The notes beneath the pieces are model-generated. The model ran no database searches. It had not been told where the DNA came from and worked only from the letters and a program-made list of their open reading frames with translations. From Anaerolineales bacterium (GTDB lineage Bacteria > Chloroflexota > Anaerolineae > Anaerolineales > Villigracilaceae), in contig JAUXUL010000001.1 of assembly GCA_030680795.1 (NCBI GenBank), forward strand, positions 124,001 to 188,000: a stretch of 64,000 bases of DNA, written 5' to 3'. The position numbers and the translations under genes are program-made. Below are positions 62,957 to 64,000 of the stretch, piece after piece (within the stretch, counting starts at the first letter, position 1; each line of letters starts with the position of its first letter).

Positions 62957-64000
62957 ATGCCAGAATCAATTGGTCAACGCCTGAAACAGATGCGCGAAGC
63001 CCGCTATCTCACGCTTGAAAAAGCGTCGGATGATACGCGCATTCGCGTAATTTTTTTGCAGGCATTGGAAGCGGATGATTACTCTGTCATACCATCTGCC
63101 GCGCAGGGGCGTGGATTTTTGCGGAACTATGCCGAATACCTCGGTCTCAATATGGATGAGATGATCGCAGACATTCAGAAAAATGCGCCTGCCCCCGCCG
63201 AAGTAAGCGGACCTCTGCCGCAGGTCAACCTCGTTGAAACAGAAATCCCTCCATTAACCGATTCACAGGATGAAAAAAAAGCGCCTCCTTTCTGGACCGT
63301 TTGGTTTGCCCGCCGTCCGAAAGCAGAATCGGTGACTGAGACAGAATCCACCCTTCGACAGGCTCAGGACAACGCCGAACCTGTGCTGGAAGAATCTCCC
63401 GCTCCAATTGCAGAAACTGAAGAAATGGAACAACCCAAGCCGCACGGCAGGAAGAAAAAGAAAATTGAAGAAGAGCCTCCCCCGCCAGCAGAAGGGACGG
63501 AAATAAAAGCCGAAGCTGCGACTCTGCCGCTTGAGATTGAGCAGGTTGAGGTTAAGGATGAGGCGAAACCGGGTCTCATATCGAAGTTAATTTCCTTTAT
63601 CCATTTCCGAAAGAAAAAAGAATTAGATACTGTCCCTGAAATTGAAGAGGAAAGCGCACCCGCGATGGAGTCGGAAATAATAACGCCAGCCCTGCCTGCG
63701 GATGTGATCTTTGCGGAGATTGGCGTGCAGTTGCGTGCGCGGCGTGAGTTGATCAGCCTGACCGTTGAAGAAGTGGAACGTCATACGCGTTTACGCGCAG
63801 TGTTTGTAAAGGCTTTGGAGGCAGGCTTGTTCGATAAATTGCCTTCACCCGTACAAACGCGCGGGATGCTTGCAAATTATTCAACTTTTCTTGGCCTGGA
63901 TGCCGATGTTATTTTGTTGCGCTTTGCGGATGCATTACTGGCCAGGCGGCGTGAGAAGTATGCGGAAACGCCGCGTGAAAAGATACAGATGGAAGTGGTC
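62957..64000 (+). CDS. RodZ-like helix-turn-helix protein, two HTH domains (3' partial)
   Basis: At least 348 residues, running off the window end. The N-terminal HTH_25-type domain, IGQRLKQMREARYLTLEKAS followed by FLRNYAEYLGL, is that of RodZ, which anchors the rod-shape cytoskeleton. A long acidic Pro/Glu/Lys linker follows. A second, similar HTH copy is near residue 255 (VQLRARRELISLTVEEVERH then TRGMLANYSTFLGL). Tandem HTH in one RodZ-like protein is unusual. A STLRQAQDNAEP stretch in the linker comes from the 'cccttcgacaggctcaggac' repeat at 63351-63370. The membrane helix expected next is outside the window. Confidence 0.8.
   Translation, partial: MPESIGQRLKQMREARYLTLEKASDDTRIRVIFLQALEADDYSVIPSAAQGRGFLRNYAEYLGLNMDEMIADIQKNAPAPAEVSGPLPQVNLVETEIPPLTDSQDEKKAPPFWTVWFARRPKAESVTETESTLRQAQDNAEPVLEESPAPIAETEEMEQPKPHGRKKKKIEEEPPPPAEGTEIKAEAATLPLEIEQVEVKDEAKPGLISKLISFIHFRKKKELDTVPEIEEESAPAMESEIITPALPADVIFAEIGVQLRARRELISLTVEEVERHTRLRAVFVKALEAGLFDKLPSPVQTRGMLANYSTFLGLDADVILLRFADALLARRREKYAETPREKIQMEVV

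Overview
The window reads as a chromosomal segment of an uncultured or little-studied Chloroflexota bacterium, most likely class Anaerolineae. The indications are an FMN-riboswitch-controlled riboflavin ABC importer of the type described in Chloroflexus, lipoproteins with Pro/Thr-rich linkers after the lipobox, the rpmB / Asp23 / DAK2 / recG / coaD block, and many families of short palindromic repeats, including the 'cgtcattgcgagg' and 'ccttcgacaagctcagg' types. This placement is inference from content; there is no rRNA gene. Nearly all genes are intact and tightly packed. The GC content is moderate, with a visibly AT-richer island at about 37.0-39.5 kb.

Layout. 0-5.3 kb: the end of an NrfD/HybB-type quinol-interacting membrane subunit, two short MITE-like elements, a PIG-L deacetylase, a methyltransferase and a trimethylamine/histamine-dehydrogenase-like flavoprotein. 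5.3-15.5 kb: a cobalamin riboswitch followed by a nearly complete corrinoid uptake and salvage locus (btuF, btuC, cobO, cobT, cobS, cbiZ, cbiB, cobC, cobQ, cobU, btuD). 15.6-19.4 kb: a TSUP transporter and a tandem pair of SDR/DUF2867-type proteins. 19.7-23.2 kb: a promoter and T-box leader controlling a DinB-like gene and valS. 23.3-26.4 kb: an FMN riboswitch and a riboflavin-type ABC importer. 26.6-29.6 kb: a Fur-family regulator with its own palindromic operator and an ECF cobalt/nickel importer. 29.6-31.1 kb: metK behind a SAM-I riboswitch. 31.3-37 kb: FGE-like and C39/TPR secreted proteins, a flavin reductase, AMMECR1, DUF971, SH3 and a lipid kinase. 37-39.5 kb: an accessory island with a Hint-domain protein and a lipoprotein gene split by an in-frame stop. 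39.7-50.9 kb: a Ser/Thr kinase, rpe, rpmB, Asp23, FakA-like, a DUF4160/DUF2442 pair, PadR/HAAS, DegV, recG and coaD. 50.9-58.5 kb: a membrane and redox cluster (heme o synthase-like protein, an odd heme-copper-oxidase-like protein, paired paralogous 6-TM proteins, an FGE-like lipoprotein, a Cys-rich lipoprotein) with a divergent Crp/Fnr regulator and matching operators. 58.5-64 kb: lysA, a PAS/GAF/GGDEF protein, an FtsB-like protein, rplI and a RodZ-like gene cut by the window edge.

How the genes work together. Four cofactor- or tRNA-sensing RNA leaders (B12, tRNA-Val, FMN, SAM) control uptake and synthesis genes for the same metabolites. Corrinoid import, ring adenosylation and nucleotide-loop assembly are linked to a cobalt/nickel importer under metal control. 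FakA- and DegV-type proteins suggest exogenous fatty-acid use.

The two most notable signals are these. First, short genomic repeats have colonised the variable arms of the riboswitch leaders and sit in frame inside conserved genes (valS, lysA, cobS, cobQ, rpe, rplI, cobC, the RodZ-like gene, and even a lipoprotein signal peptide). Second, the Crp/Fnr-linked redox cluster at 51-58.5 kb looks like an undescribed respiratory or gas-handling module.
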